Shown here: piece after piece, positions 26,343 through 34,087 of the stretch
Layout: each line of letters begins with the position of its first letter
Numbering within the stretch: the stretch's first letter is position 1
Source: JAENVT01 sp039931555
GTDB taxonomy: Bacteria > Actinomycetota > Acidimicrobiia > Acidimicrobiales > Ilumatobacteraceae
Direction: 5' to 3'
Length of the DNA: 64,000 nucleotides
Assembly: GCA_039931555.1 (NCBI GenBank)
Contig: JBDTRP010000102.1
Coordinates: 1-64,000 of the forward strand
Position numbers and translations under genes: made by a program
The notes under the pieces: model-generated
Database searches by the model: none
What the model was told of the DNA's origin: nothing
Seen by the model: only the letters and a program-made list of their open reading frames with translations

Positions 26343-27200
26343 TCAGCGGACGACTGGTCGCGCACCGTGTGTGCTCTGTGGCACGCCGCGGCCCAGTGAG
26401 AAGTGCGTGTGACTTCCGAGCCACAGGCCGTCGATTGACTGGCGATGCAGCACCAAGGTCGCCCGGCCCGGTCGATCGAATCGGTTGCCAGCTTGGTCGA
26501 TCCCGGTCGACGTCCAACCGACGACCGCTACTGCTTGAAGGCGATCTGGAGACACCAGCACTTGCATCTCGTCGGTGAGGAAGTAGAAATCTTCGATGGC
26601 CGGCCACACTTGCGCCCACTGTTCGGCTTCGAGGCTGTCGCGGCCGACGACCACGTCGGCGTGAGTACCGAAGGCCGAAACGTCATCCGCGAAGCGGACG
26701 CGTGCGGCCGCCAAGTCGACCGCGGCAACCTCGGCGCCCCAGCCGTCGACCCACGCTTTCACGGACTGTTGGTCGGCCGCCGAGCCATCACTAGCCTTCG
26801 GTGTGGGAACGCTTGGAGCTGACACTGGAGCTACGCAAACCTCTACGAGGTCGCCCGTCACCCGCAGGGCATGCGTGGGCTGGCAGACTTGTTTGATCGC
26901 TTCCCAGCCGGTGTCGAGGGCGAAGGCCCACTGGTGCCCGGGGCAGACGATCTTGCCATTGAGGATCACACCTTTGGAGAGCTCGCGTTGTTGATGCCTA
27001 CAGATGTTGTCGAACGCGAAGAACTGTCCATCGTGGGCGAGCACGAGTATCTGGCGGCCGTCGATCTCGACGACCGTCTTTCGTCGTTTGACGAGTTCCG
27101 CGGCTGTCCCGATCACGACCCATGTGCTCTCCGCGGAGGCTTCCAGATTGGCTGCCGCCGAGCGTGCAGGTTCGTCGGACATGTTCATGCTCATGTTCAT
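26343..27200 (-). CDS. Rieske ferredoxin fused to a SnoaL-like domain
   Basis: 285 residues from the ATG at 27200, which overlaps the ferredoxin stop (ATGA); ATG codons at 27191 and 27182 are alternatives. Residues about 25-125 form a Rieske [2Fe-2S] domain with the ligands in CRH and CPGH separated by 16 residues, so C-x-H-x16-C-x2-H is complete. Residues about 140-275 form an NTF2/SnoaL-like cone (KAWVDGWGAEVAAVDLAAA, FAFGT-like strand, SHTHFSLG end). Such fusions are uncommon. The position as third gene behind a diiron oxygenase and a ferredoxin suggests an electron carrier to that oxygenase, with the cone domain binding substrate or mediating dimerisation. Confidence 0.82.
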   Translation of the reverse strand: MNMSMNMSDEPARSAAANLEASAESTWVVIGTAAELVKRRKTVVEIDGRQILVLAHDGQFFAFDNICRHQQRELSKGVILNGKIVCPGHQWAFALDTGWEAIKQVCQPTHALRVTGDLVEVCVAPVSAPSVPTPKASDGSAADQQSVKAWVDGWGAEVAAVDLAAARVRFADDVSAFGTHADVVVGRDSLEAEQWAQVWPAIEDFYFLTDEMQVLVSPDRLQAVAVVGWTSTGIDQAGNRFDRPGRATLVLHRQSIDGLWLGSHTHFSLGRGVPQSTHGARPVVR

Positions 27201-27559
27201 CCGCCATCGTCTTTTGCCAACCAGACTTGCTTCAGCCTGTCGTAGACCTTGCTGCCTTCATCGAGACCGATTTGGTCGGGGTCCCAGGCGATAGTGACGT
27301 CACCGTTGACATACGTTTGGCAGGCAAGCCGGTAGCCCTGATCAAGCAGCTCGGCGAGGCGCTCGCGCTCGCGGCGTCGCACAGGAATACAGTTCTCGGC
27401 ACCGGCCTCGACCCTGACTCGATCGGTTCCGCAGTTGCCGCTGGCGCACTTGAAAGGAATGCCGCAATCGTTGCGAATGGCGACGCGCAACAGGTTGACC
27501 TCGTCACCTTCGGGGAAGGTGACTTCACGGCCCGAGGTCGTGAATCGGATGGTGGGCAT
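27197..27559 (-). CDS. [2Fe-2S] ferredoxin with an Asp in the cluster loop
   Basis: 120 residues of the beta-grasp ferredoxin fold. The cluster loop reads C32GIPFKC38ASGNC43GTD46 and the distal ligand is in RLACQTYV. Plant-type ferredoxins have Cys-x4-Cys-x2-Cys; here the third loop Cys is Asp46, with an extra Cys32 six residues before the first. The DNA reads GGA ACC GAT, so this is not a translation slip. It may use an Asp ligand or Cys32. Spaced 21 bases after the diiron oxygenase gene and overlapping the Rieske gene, it is most likely that oxygenase's electron donor. Confidence 0.87.
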   Translation of the reverse strand: MPTIRFTTSGREVTFPEGDEVNLLRVAIRNDCGIPFKCASGNCGTDRVRVEAGAENCIPVRRRERERLAELLDQGYRLACQTYVNGDVTIAWDPDQIGLDEGSKVYDRLKQVWLAKDDGG

Positions 27560-27580
27560 CGGTGCCGAGAGGAACGGGTG

Positions 27581-28324
27581 TCAGGCGAGTGCCGGGGCGA
27601 CCGGGGTGCCGGCAGGAACCGGGGCCTCTGGGTTGACGTAGGTGTCGTAGAGCGCCTTCGTGTACGAGTACCGCGCTTCAGCGCCGTGCCGGACGAGTTG
27701 GAGACAGCGCGCCTGGAGCTCGGGGGTGGTCGCGTGTTCGAGAACGATTTGATACCCGCGCTCACCATGGATTTCGTCCGAGGTGATGTGCAGGTCGAAG
27801 AATTCGGCCTCTTCCTCGGTGAAGCCGTACTTCTCGATCAGCACTGGGTACTGCCGGCGGTAGATCGATGGAACTTGCGATTCGAGCCCAACCACGAGCG
27901 CTGCGGTTGCCACGGCAAAGTGCTCGCGCATTGCGATGGCATAGCACCAGCCCTGCAGGCCCCGGGTCACGGCCGTGGCGTTGTCGATGTCCATCACACG
28001 TTCGCGGGTGGTGCCTGCCGCTTCGGCGAAGCGGATCAGGAGGTCGGTGTGGCGCACGTCGGAGAGCTCTTCCTCGTACATGTTCTGCAGGAGGAAGTCC
28101 TTGGCGTCGGTCGCATAGTCGGGCGTGTTGGAGTAGATGTAGCCGAGGTAGTCGGCGAATGGACCGACGTAGTGGTAGTGGTTCTCGGCCCAGCGGGCAA
28201 AGTGCTCACGCTCGAGCTCGCCATTTGCCCAGGCCTGCGAGAACGATGCGTTCTTGGCCTCGCGTCCCTTGATCGCGTTTTCGAGTGCTTCACGAAATTC
28301 GGGCTTGGAGAGCAATGCAGCCAT
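27581..28324 (-). CDS. CADD/PqqC-like haem-oxygenase-fold diiron oxygenase
   Basis: 247 residues from the ATG at 28324, preceded by AAAGG. The sequence is all-helical and TenA/PqqC-like. All six ligand positions of the CADD-type diiron oxygenases can be placed: Glu85 and His92 (EEELSDVRH), Glu148 (GLESQVPSIY), then His179, Asp183 and His186 (HITSDEIHG); the spacings equal those of CADD (7 between the first pair, 4 and 3 in the last group). Known members do oxidative C-C or C-N cleavage, N-oxygenation, or pABA formation. It is the first gene of an operon with a ferredoxin and a Rieske protein, under a GntR-type operator at 28367-28381. The substrate is unknown. Confidence 0.87.
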   Translation of the reverse strand: MAALLSKPEFREALENAIKGREAKNASFSQAWANGELEREHFARWAENHYHYVGPFADYLGYIYSNTPDYATDAKDFLLQNMYEEELSDVRHTDLLIRFAEAAGTTRERVMDIDNATAVTRGLQGWCYAIAMREHFAVATAALVVGLESQVPSIYRRQYPVLIEKYGFTEEEAEFFDLHITSDEIHGERGYQIVLEHATTPELQARCLQLVRHGAEARYSYTKALYDTYVNPEAPVPAGTPVAPALA

Positions 28325-28366
28325 TGTCGGTACCTTTCGGGCAGTGCCGCTACCACGCGGACATCT

Positions 28367-28381
28367 CGTATATTGTATACG
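28367..28381. promoter_or_regulatory. GntR-type operator (copy 1, perfect palindrome)
   Basis: CGTATATTGTATACG is a perfect 6-3-6 palindrome (CGTATA / TATACG). It lies between the divergent diiron-oxygenase and gamma-glutamyltransferase-like genes. Near-identical 15-mers occur at 31096-31110, 35964-35978 and 43542-43556, each in a divergent promoter next to regulators of the FadR/GntR type. Confidence 0.75.
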
Positions 28382-28450
28382 TTTCTCGAGAAGGTGCAAG
28401 TGATCTTGCATCCTATTTCTGACCGAAGGTCGTTTCAGGGGAGTGATCCG

Positions 28451-29920
28451 ATGAGTATTTCGCACGAGGTCGCGGTGATGGCGGACCAATGCTTAGCGCT
28501 CGGGCGGTCCGGTGTTGTCTGTGCGGCGGCGCCGCTTGCCGCCCAGGCGGGCGAAGCGGCACTGCGCGCCGGCGGCAACGCCTACGACGCGGTGGTCGCT
28601 GCGGCGTTGGCCGAGACCGTGCTGCTTCCCCCGAAGTGCGGCTTCGGGGGTGACTTGATCGCCATTCGTCTGGCGACCGGTGCGAGAGTGCCTGACGCAC
28701 TCCTGGCGATCGGTGGAGCGCCGGCTGGACTGGCTGACGTAGCAAGTGATGGGCAGTGGCGCGAGGTCGGCCCGATGTCGGTCGGCCCGCCGGCTGCAGC
28801 GCGCGGGTATTCGGCACTCGCGGATCTGGGACACCTCGGCCGCGCCCGACTTGCCCAGCCGGCCATCGATCTCGCCACGAACGGCTTTCCCTGGGCAGCG
28901 GTTTGCTCGCGCCTCAGCGAGCAAGCGGCTGGGCTCGTGCGCGAGATGAATCCCGAGGGCTGTACCTACTATCCCAATGGATCGCCGATCCGGCCGGGGA
29001 CGGTCACTCACGTGCCCGGCCTCGCCAGAGTGCTCGAGGAATTCGTCAGTCGCGGTGGTGACCTGATGGACGGACCACTCGGATCCGCTGTGGTAGCGGC
29101 GGTTCGCGCCCGGGGCGGTGTACTGACACAGAGCGACTTCGGTTACGCCCGGGCCGAGTGGGCGCCGTGCGTCCGCAGCCGAGCCTTTACCGTTGAGGGT
29201 GAAGTCGCCACTTGGGCGACACCGGCGCCAACCCACGGACCGTCGCTGCTCGATGCTGTTGCCGGACTCGCCTTCGGCCGGCAATCGCAGGTGGACGTCT
29301 TGGGTGAGGTCATGAGGGCCATCTCCACGCGGCGGTCGACACTGGCCGACCCGAGCGGAACCTCGATGGTCAGCGCCGCCGACAACGACGGCAACGTCGT
29401 CGTTGTCGTGCACTCGAACTCCTTTCCTCGATTCGGCAGTGGAATCGTGGTGCCCGACTACGACCTGGCTCTGGCCAATCGTGCCGGCCGCGGATTCACC
29501 CCGGAGCGCGGTCATCCGAACTTCCCGATCCCAGGCCGTCGGCCGGCGACCACTCTCCATGCGTGGGCGATCGCCGGCTCCGATGGCCTTCCCCGTTTCA
29601 TGGGTGCCACCCCAGGGGGTGCCAACCAGATGCCGTGGAACGCGCAAACCCTGGCGCGTATCGCCCAAGGTGTGACACACCCTGGGGTACTTGTTGCGTT
29701 GCCGCTCTGGGAGTGGTTGCCCGACGACGACGGTCTGCGGATCGAGGCGGGTTTCGACAGCGATGAAGTCGAGGCACTTCGAGCGGTAGTCAAACGCTCG
29801 ATCGATGCGCCGCGATGGGGCTGCAAATCGGCTCAGCAGGTCATTCGGATCCCGCACGGTGATGAGCCGTGGATGGCCGCGGCCGACCCGCGCACGGTCG
29901 GCCTCGCGCTGGGAGTGTGA
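28451..29920 (+). CDS. Gamma-glutamyltransferase-like Ntn hydrolase
   Basis: 489 residues from the ATG at 28451; the frame is open far upstream but only as shadow of other genes. The N-terminal half shows VVCAAAPLAAQAGEAALRAG and KCGFGGDLIAI; the presumed self-cleavage nucleophile Thr is in PSGTSMVSAADNDGNV, where most family members have TTH. The small-subunit part shows FGSGIVVPDYDLALANR, PGRRPATTLHAW and ATPGGANQ. Family members remove or transfer gamma-glutamyl groups. There is no signal peptide, so it should act in the cytoplasm. Sharing an operator with the diiron oxygenase suggests it releases a product or intermediate from gamma-glutamyl protection, or opens an amide of similar shape. 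Confidence 0.82.
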   Translation: MSISHEVAVMADQCLALGRSGVVCAAAPLAAQAGEAALRAGGNAYDAVVAAALAETVLLPPKCGFGGDLIAIRLATGARVPDALLAIGGAPAGLADVASDGQWREVGPMSVGPPAAARGYSALADLGHLGRARLAQPAIDLATNGFPWAAVCSRLSEQAAGLVREMNPEGCTYYPNGSPIRPGTVTHVPGLARVLEEFVSRGGDLMDGPLGSAVVAAVRARGGVLTQSDFGYARAEWAPCVRSRAFTVEGEVATWATPAPTHGPSLLDAVAGLAFGRQSQVDVLGEVMRAISTRRSTLADPSGTSMVSAADNDGNVVVVVHSNSFPRFGSGIVVPDYDLALANRAGRGFTPERGHPNFPIPGRRPATTLHAWAIAGSDGLPRFMGATPGGANQMPWNAQTLARIAQGVTHPGVLVALPLWEWLPDDDGLRIEAGFDSDEVEALRAVVKRSIDAPRWGCKSAQQVIRIPHGDEPWMAAADPRTVGLALGV

Positions 29921-29936
29921 GCGACCGCGTCACACT
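29914..29936. terminator. Candidate bidirectional terminator
   Basis: AGTGTGA and TCACACT form a 7-bp stem around a 9-base loop, spanning the stop codons of two convergent genes (29920 plus, 29930 minus). There is no T-run, which is common in high-GC terminators. Confidence 0.45.
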
Positions 29937-31093
29937 GTCGGTGCGGGCGAAGTGGTGCCCTCGCGGCAGATCCACAGCAAGGTGAGTGGTGCCAGTGTCG
30001 CCACTGCCAGTGTCGGCCTGAGGCCGAGGAGTTCTCCGCACACCCCGATCAGCGCACTAGCCGCTGCACCGAGGGCGATCTGCACGGATCGATACGCACC
30101 GAGTGCCATCCCGTCACCACCGAACCGTTCGACCGCGAGCACGTTTGCGATCGGCCCGAGCGAGCTGACCATTCCGGCGAAGAGGGCAGCCAATCCGTAT
30201 GTCAGCAGCGAGCCTGGCAGAAGCACCCAAGCAAGCCCCGTTGCGGTGAGAACGATTCCGGTGCGTCTGGCGCTTGTCTTCGCGCCCACACGATCTGAGC
30301 TCGCGCCGCCGACCACCTTGGCGAGGATGGAGATGACGCGGCCTACCACGAGCACCGTCGCCGCGCTCGTCGCAGTAAGCCCCCATTGATTGACGGCAAA
30401 GGTGGTGAGGAACGGAATGGCGCCGTATTGACAGACTGCGAGAACGGTGCCAACAGCCGTGGGCAGCGCCATCACCGTTCTCAGTGAGAAGCGTGAATGA
30501 CTCCCGCGCAGGGGCTTGGTCTTGGCTTCGCCAGCTCCGCCGATCGCAGCGATCGCACCAAGTCCAGCGGCAACCCAGAAAGGGATCCGCCAGTCGTAGC
30601 TGGATCCGACAGCGCCCAGAATGGCAGCAAGAAGGAGCCCGCCGCTGAAGGCGACGCCGTAGATGCCCATGGCGAAGCCCTTCTTGGCAGGCCCCGCCAG
30701 CAGCCCAACCGCCTGGAGGCCGGCCGGGAAGAACAACCCAGCGCTGGCCCCGAGCACGACTTGGCCGACGACCAGGTGGATCAAGGAGTGCGCCGTAGCG
30801 GAGGTGAGGCTGCCCACGACACCCACCATCGCGGCAATCCGAATCAGCGCGCCGGGGCTCATCCGGCGTAGGAGCACACCTCCGACCAGGTTGAACACGG
30901 CGATCGAGCCCGTGAGCAGTCCGAACACGATGCCGCCATCAGCGACGCTGAGGCCGAGCTGGTGCGAGGCCGTCGGGTACAACGGCGACAGCAGCTGCTC
31001 CCCAGTCGTGGCCACCAGATACGCCATGCAGACCAGAGCGAACGATCCCCAACGTGGTCGGAGGGCAGCCGAAGCCTGGGTGGGGATTACCAT
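29930..31093 (-). CDS. MFS transporter
   Basis: 387 residues with twelve hydrophobic segments. The loop between helices 2 and 3 (GGVLLRRMSPGALIR) and the central loop fit the major facilitator superfamily. The ATG at 31093 is chosen because sequence before it is not hydrophobic and includes the operator. That operator ends only three bases before the ATG, and a TATTGT box falls about eight bases before it, so the transcript may be nearly leaderless. It is divergent from the ornithine-cyclodeaminase operon. It probably moves the pathway substrate or a product; direction and cargo are unknown. Confidence 0.88.
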   Translation of the reverse strand: MVIPTQASAALRPRWGSFALVCMAYLVATTGEQLLSPLYPTASHQLGLSVADGGIVFGLLTGSIAVFNLVGGVLLRRMSPGALIRIAAMVGVVGSLTSATAHSLIHLVVGQVVLGASAGLFFPAGLQAVGLLAGPAKKGFAMGIYGVAFSGGLLLAAILGAVGSSYDWRIPFWVAAGLGAIAAIGGAGEAKTKPLRGSHSRFSLRTVMALPTAVGTVLAVCQYGAIPFLTTFAVNQWGLTATSAATVLVVGRVISILAKVVGGASSDRVGAKTSARRTGIVLTATGLAWVLLPGSLLTYGLAALFAGMVSSLGPIANVLAVERFGGDGMALGAYRSVQIALGAAASALIGVCGELLGLRPTLAVATLAPLTLLWICREGTTSPAPTV

Positions 31094-31095
31094 CT

Positions 31096-31110
31096 CGGAT
31101 ACAATATGCA
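31096..31110. promoter_or_regulatory. GntR-type operator (copy 2)
   Basis: CGGATACAATATGCA; its reverse complement TGCATATTGTATCCG differs from the palindromic copy 1 at three of 15 positions. It lies directly before the MFS start codon and 41 bases before the ornithine-cyclodeaminase-family start. Confidence 0.72.
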
Positions 31111-31150
31111 ATCTTTGGTCCGACATACAGAAATCCGAGCTCAACAGCAC

Positions 31151-32125
31151 ATGATCCATCTCGACGACCAGACGATCGAGCAACTGCTCGACCTCGCCGG
31201 CGTCACTCAAGTCGTAGGCAAGGCCTTCGCGGCGTGGGGCCGAGGCGAGGCTGACACCACTCAGCGGGTTCGCGCATCAACGAGTGGTGCGATGGCTAGC
31301 GCGATGGCTGCGGTCGTACCGCCTTATAGCGGCGGCAAGATCTACGCAACCAAGAACGGCAAGTTCACCTTTGTCAACGTGCTGTTCGACACCGACGGGC
31401 AACTGCTGTGCACCCTCGACGGCGACGCGCTCACCGCGTTCCGCACGCCGGCTGCGTGCGCGCTGGCCATCCGCTGTCTGTCAGCGCCGCCATCGAACGG
31501 CTCCGGGATCACCACCGCAGCGTTGGTCGGAGCCGGTCGGCAGGGTTGGTACCACGTCACGATGCTGGCTGCCGAACTTCCGGGGCTGACGGACTTGCGC
31601 ATCGCTGACGTCAACCCCGATGCAGTCTCGGCGATGGTCGAACGTGCCCGTCAGATCGGCATTGCGGCACGACCGGCGACGGACCCTGCCTCCGCCGTCG
31701 ACGGAGCCGACGTGATCGTCACCGTCACCCAGAGCACGCAGCCGCTCTTTCCGGCATCGGCCGTGGGAGACGGGGCACTGATCTGCGCAGTCGGGTCCAC
31801 CAAGTACGACCGCTGTGAAATCGGCGTCGACGTCGTAGCGCGTTGCGCGAGCGTCGTGTGCGATGACGTCGTCGGTAGTCGCATCGAATGTGGCGATTTG
31901 ATCCAAGCTCACCATCGCGGTTTGTTCGCTTGGGATCGGGCCGCGGAGCTCCACGCCGTGCTGGCCGGAACGGTTGTCGTCGACCGCGCCGGGCGGTCGC
32001 CCGTACTCTTCGAGACCCAAGGTGTTGCCTTGCAAGACGTCGCCGCGGCAGGTCTCGCCTGGGAGCGATACGCCGCACTCGAGCTGACATTCCAGGACCA
32101 AACCATCAGGGAGACAACAACGTGA
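31151..32125 (+). CDS. Ornithine cyclodeaminase / mu-crystallin family enzyme
   Basis: 324 residues from the ATG at 31151. The NAD-binding motif is ALVGAGRQGWYHV near residue 130, the substrate-binding region shows KNGKFTFVNVLFD and TLDGDALTAFRTPAACALA, and late motifs include ICAVGSTKYDRCEIG. Family members are ornithine cyclodeaminase, alanine dehydrogenase, ketimine reductase or opine/N-alkyl amino acid dehydrogenases; substrate cannot be told from sequence. The stop overlaps the next gene's GTG. In this context reduction or oxidation of an imine or amino acid derivative is likely. Confidence 0.87.
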   Translation: MIHLDDQTIEQLLDLAGVTQVVGKAFAAWGRGEADTTQRVRASTSGAMASAMAAVVPPYSGGKIYATKNGKFTFVNVLFDTDGQLLCTLDGDALTAFRTPAACALAIRCLSAPPSNGSGITTAALVGAGRQGWYHVTMLAAELPGLTDLRIADVNPDAVSAMVERARQIGIAARPATDPASAVDGADVIVTVTQSTQPLFPASAVGDGALICAVGSTKYDRCEIGVDVVARCASVVCDDVVGSRIECGDLIQAHHRGLFAWDRAAELHAVLAGTVVVDRAGRSPVLFETQGVALQDVAAAGLAWERYAALELTFQDQTIRETTT

Positions 32126-32601
32126 TCCAGATCAACAGACTCACCATGGCCGAGGCCGAACTGGTCGTCGATGCCGCACTTGCCACCGCGGAGGAGCTCA
32201 ACGTCGGTTCCGTCGTCTGCGTGTGCGATGCGGGAGGATGGCCGTTGGTGGTCAAACGACCCGACAACGGAAAGCCGACCAGCGTGGAGATCGCAATCAA
32301 CAAGGCCTTCACGGCGGCCTGTCACAAGCGACCCACGCACACCTATACCAACGCCCACCCGGGGCAGGAGGCGTTCGGCATCATGAACATGCACGGAGGT
32401 CGGTTCTCGATCTTCGTCGGTGGCTGGCCGATCGAGGTTGATGGCGAGGTGGTCGGCGGTGTCGGTGTATCAGGGGGCCACACACGCGAGGACATCGCCT
32501 GCTGCAAGTCGGGCATCACCGCGCTACTCCAACATCTCGGCAAACCAGTCGACTTTTCCAAATGGGACGACTGGCAGCCCCCGAAGCCGACGGCCGACTG
32601 A
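32122..32601 (+). CDS. GlcG/HbpS-like heme-degrading-fold protein
   Basis: 159 residues from the GTG at 32122, which overlaps the upstream stop (GTGA). The GlcG/HbpS signature is clear: ELVVDAALATAEELNV, VCDAGGWPLVVKR, AINKAFTAACHKRPT and the Gly-rich GGWPIEVDGEVVGGVGVSGG. The fold is a small profilin-like alpha/beta domain. Members often sit in catabolic operons with unknown function, and one group binds heme. The next gene starts one base after its stop. Confidence 0.87.
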   Translation: MIQINRLTMAEAELVVDAALATAEELNVGSVVCVCDAGGWPLVVKRPDNGKPTSVEIAINKAFTAACHKRPTHTYTNAHPGQEAFGIMNMHGGRFSIFVGGWPIEVDGEVVGGVGVSGGHTREDIACCKSGITALLQHLGKPVDFSKWDDWQPPKPTAD

Positions 32602-32602
32602 C

Positions 32603-34087
32603 ATGGCCACAAGCACCGAAGACGGCACGGCATCCGGAGGTGTCCCGACCCGTGTGTTCAACCGGATCGGCGGCGAGCTCCGGCCGGCATCAGACGGCGT
32701 CGAGTTCGAACGGCGTGACCCAGCCGATAGGCGCCGGATCGTCTCGCTCGCTCCAGAGAGCACGGCATCCGACGTCGAGTCTGCTGTCGACGCCGCTGTC
32801 GACGCCGCCATCACTTGGCGGCGTACCACTCCCAGCCAGCGCGCCGAACTGCTGACCGCGGCCGCGCGTCTGCTGACCGAACGAGGCGAAACCATCGCCG
32901 CCGAAATGGTTGCCGAAGAGGGCAAGCCGCTGGCTGATGCCCGCAACGAATCCAGCCGAACCCCCCGCAACCTCGAACTGTATGCCGGCGAGGCCTACCG
33001 ACTGACAGGCGCGACGTTCCCGAGCGATGACACGCCTCTGGTGTACTCGGTCTGCGATCCCGTCGGCGTGGTGGGGGTCATCACCCCGTGGAACTTCCCG
33101 CTCAACCTGGCGAGCCGAAAGATTGGGCCGGCGCTGGCGGCCGGCAACACTGTGGTGTTCAAACCGTCGCCGATGACACCTTTGATGGGTGAGCGCTTGG
33201 CCGCTGCCTTCATCGACGCGGGTCTTCCACCTGGGGTGCTCAATGTGGTTCACGGTGTCTCCGCCGGGGCGAATCTCGTTTCGGACCAGCGGGTGGGCGC
33301 GATCAGCTTCACTGGCTCGAACGCGACCGGGTCAAAGATCCACGCAGCAGTCGGGGTCGGTCGGCGCGTGCAGTTGGAACTCGGCGGCAAGAACCCCGTC
33401 GTCGTGCTCGGTGACGCGGACCTCGAGGCCGCCGCGTCGATCGTCGCTCGCTCGAGCTTCAGCCTCTCCGGCCAGGCATGTACCGGTGCAGGGCGGATCT
33501 TGGTTGACGCGAGCGTCTATGACGAGCTCCTCGAGCGCGTGGTCGCTCTTGCCAACGCCTACACGATCGGCGCAGGCGACCGCCCAGGCACCACGTTGGG
33601 TCCACTCGTCAATGCTGACGCGGTCGCCGCTATGGAGCGCACCGTTGCAGCTGCCGTGGCGGACGGAGCGCGGATCGCCTGCGGCGGAAACAGACCCGAG
33701 GGTGACGATTATGCGAACGGTTTCTACTTCCGCCCCACATTGCTCGCCGACGCAAGACCCGACATGGTTCTCAGTTGTCAGGAGGTGTTCGGACCGGTGG
33801 TGGGCTTCGAGCGGATAGAAGGCATCGATGAGGCGATCGCGTCTGCCAACGCGGTCGAGTACGGCCTGTCCGCGGCGATATGCACAGGCGATCTCCGCGC
33901 CGCGCAGCGCTTTGCCGCCGAGATCCAAGCTGGAATGGTGCGGATCAATCGAGCAACCGTCGGCGCAGCGTTCAATGCGCCGTTCGGCGGGATCAAGCAA
34001 TCTGGCACCGGCACCCACAAGGAACAGCTTGGGCCAACCGTCATGGACTTCTACACCGTGATGCGCACGATCTGGTTCGGCAGCTGA
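32603..34087 (+). CDS. NAD(P)-dependent aldehyde dehydrogenase
   Basis: 494 residues, full length for the family. Motifs: the NAD-binding ITPWNFPLNL, the Glu in QLELGGKNPVVVLGD, and the catalytic Cys in FSLSGQACTGAGR; the C-terminal EVFGPVVGFERIEG and APFGGIKQSGTGTHKE are also present. It oxidises an aldehyde to its acid. It starts one base after the GlcG-like gene and its stop overlaps the SDR start (TGATG). Similarity to semialdehyde and betaine-aldehyde classes is general; no specific substrate is claimed. Confidence 0.9.
   Translation: MATSTEDGTASGGVPTRVFNRIGGELRPASDGVEFERRDPADRRRIVSLAPESTASDVESAVDAAVDAAITWRRTTPSQRAELLTAAARLLTERGETIAAEMVAEEGKPLADARNESSRTPRNLELYAGEAYRLTGATFPSDDTPLVYSVCDPVGVVGVITPWNFPLNLASRKIGPALAAGNTVVFKPSPMTPLMGERLAAAFIDAGLPPGVLNVVHGVSAGANLVSDQRVGAISFTGSNATGSKIHAAVGVGRRVQLELGGKNPVVVLGDADLEAAASIVARSSFSLSGQACTGAGRILVDASVYDELLERVVALANAYTIGAGDRPGTTLGPLVNADAVAAMERTVAAAVADGARIACGGNRPEGDDYANGFYFRPTLLADARPDMVLSCQEVFGPVVGFERIEGIDEAIASANAVEYGLSAAICTGDLRAAQRFAAEIQAGMVRINRATVGAAFNAPFGGIKQSGTGTHKEQLGPTVMDFYTVMRTIWFGS

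Noticed and set aside
27122..28450. N-terminal 443-residue extension of the GGT-like frame
   Set aside because: It is antisense to the ferredoxin and diiron oxygenase genes; the true start at 28451 matches the family.
28493..29857. 454-residue minus-strand frame
   Set aside because: Antisense shadow of the GGT-like gene, which has clear family motifs.
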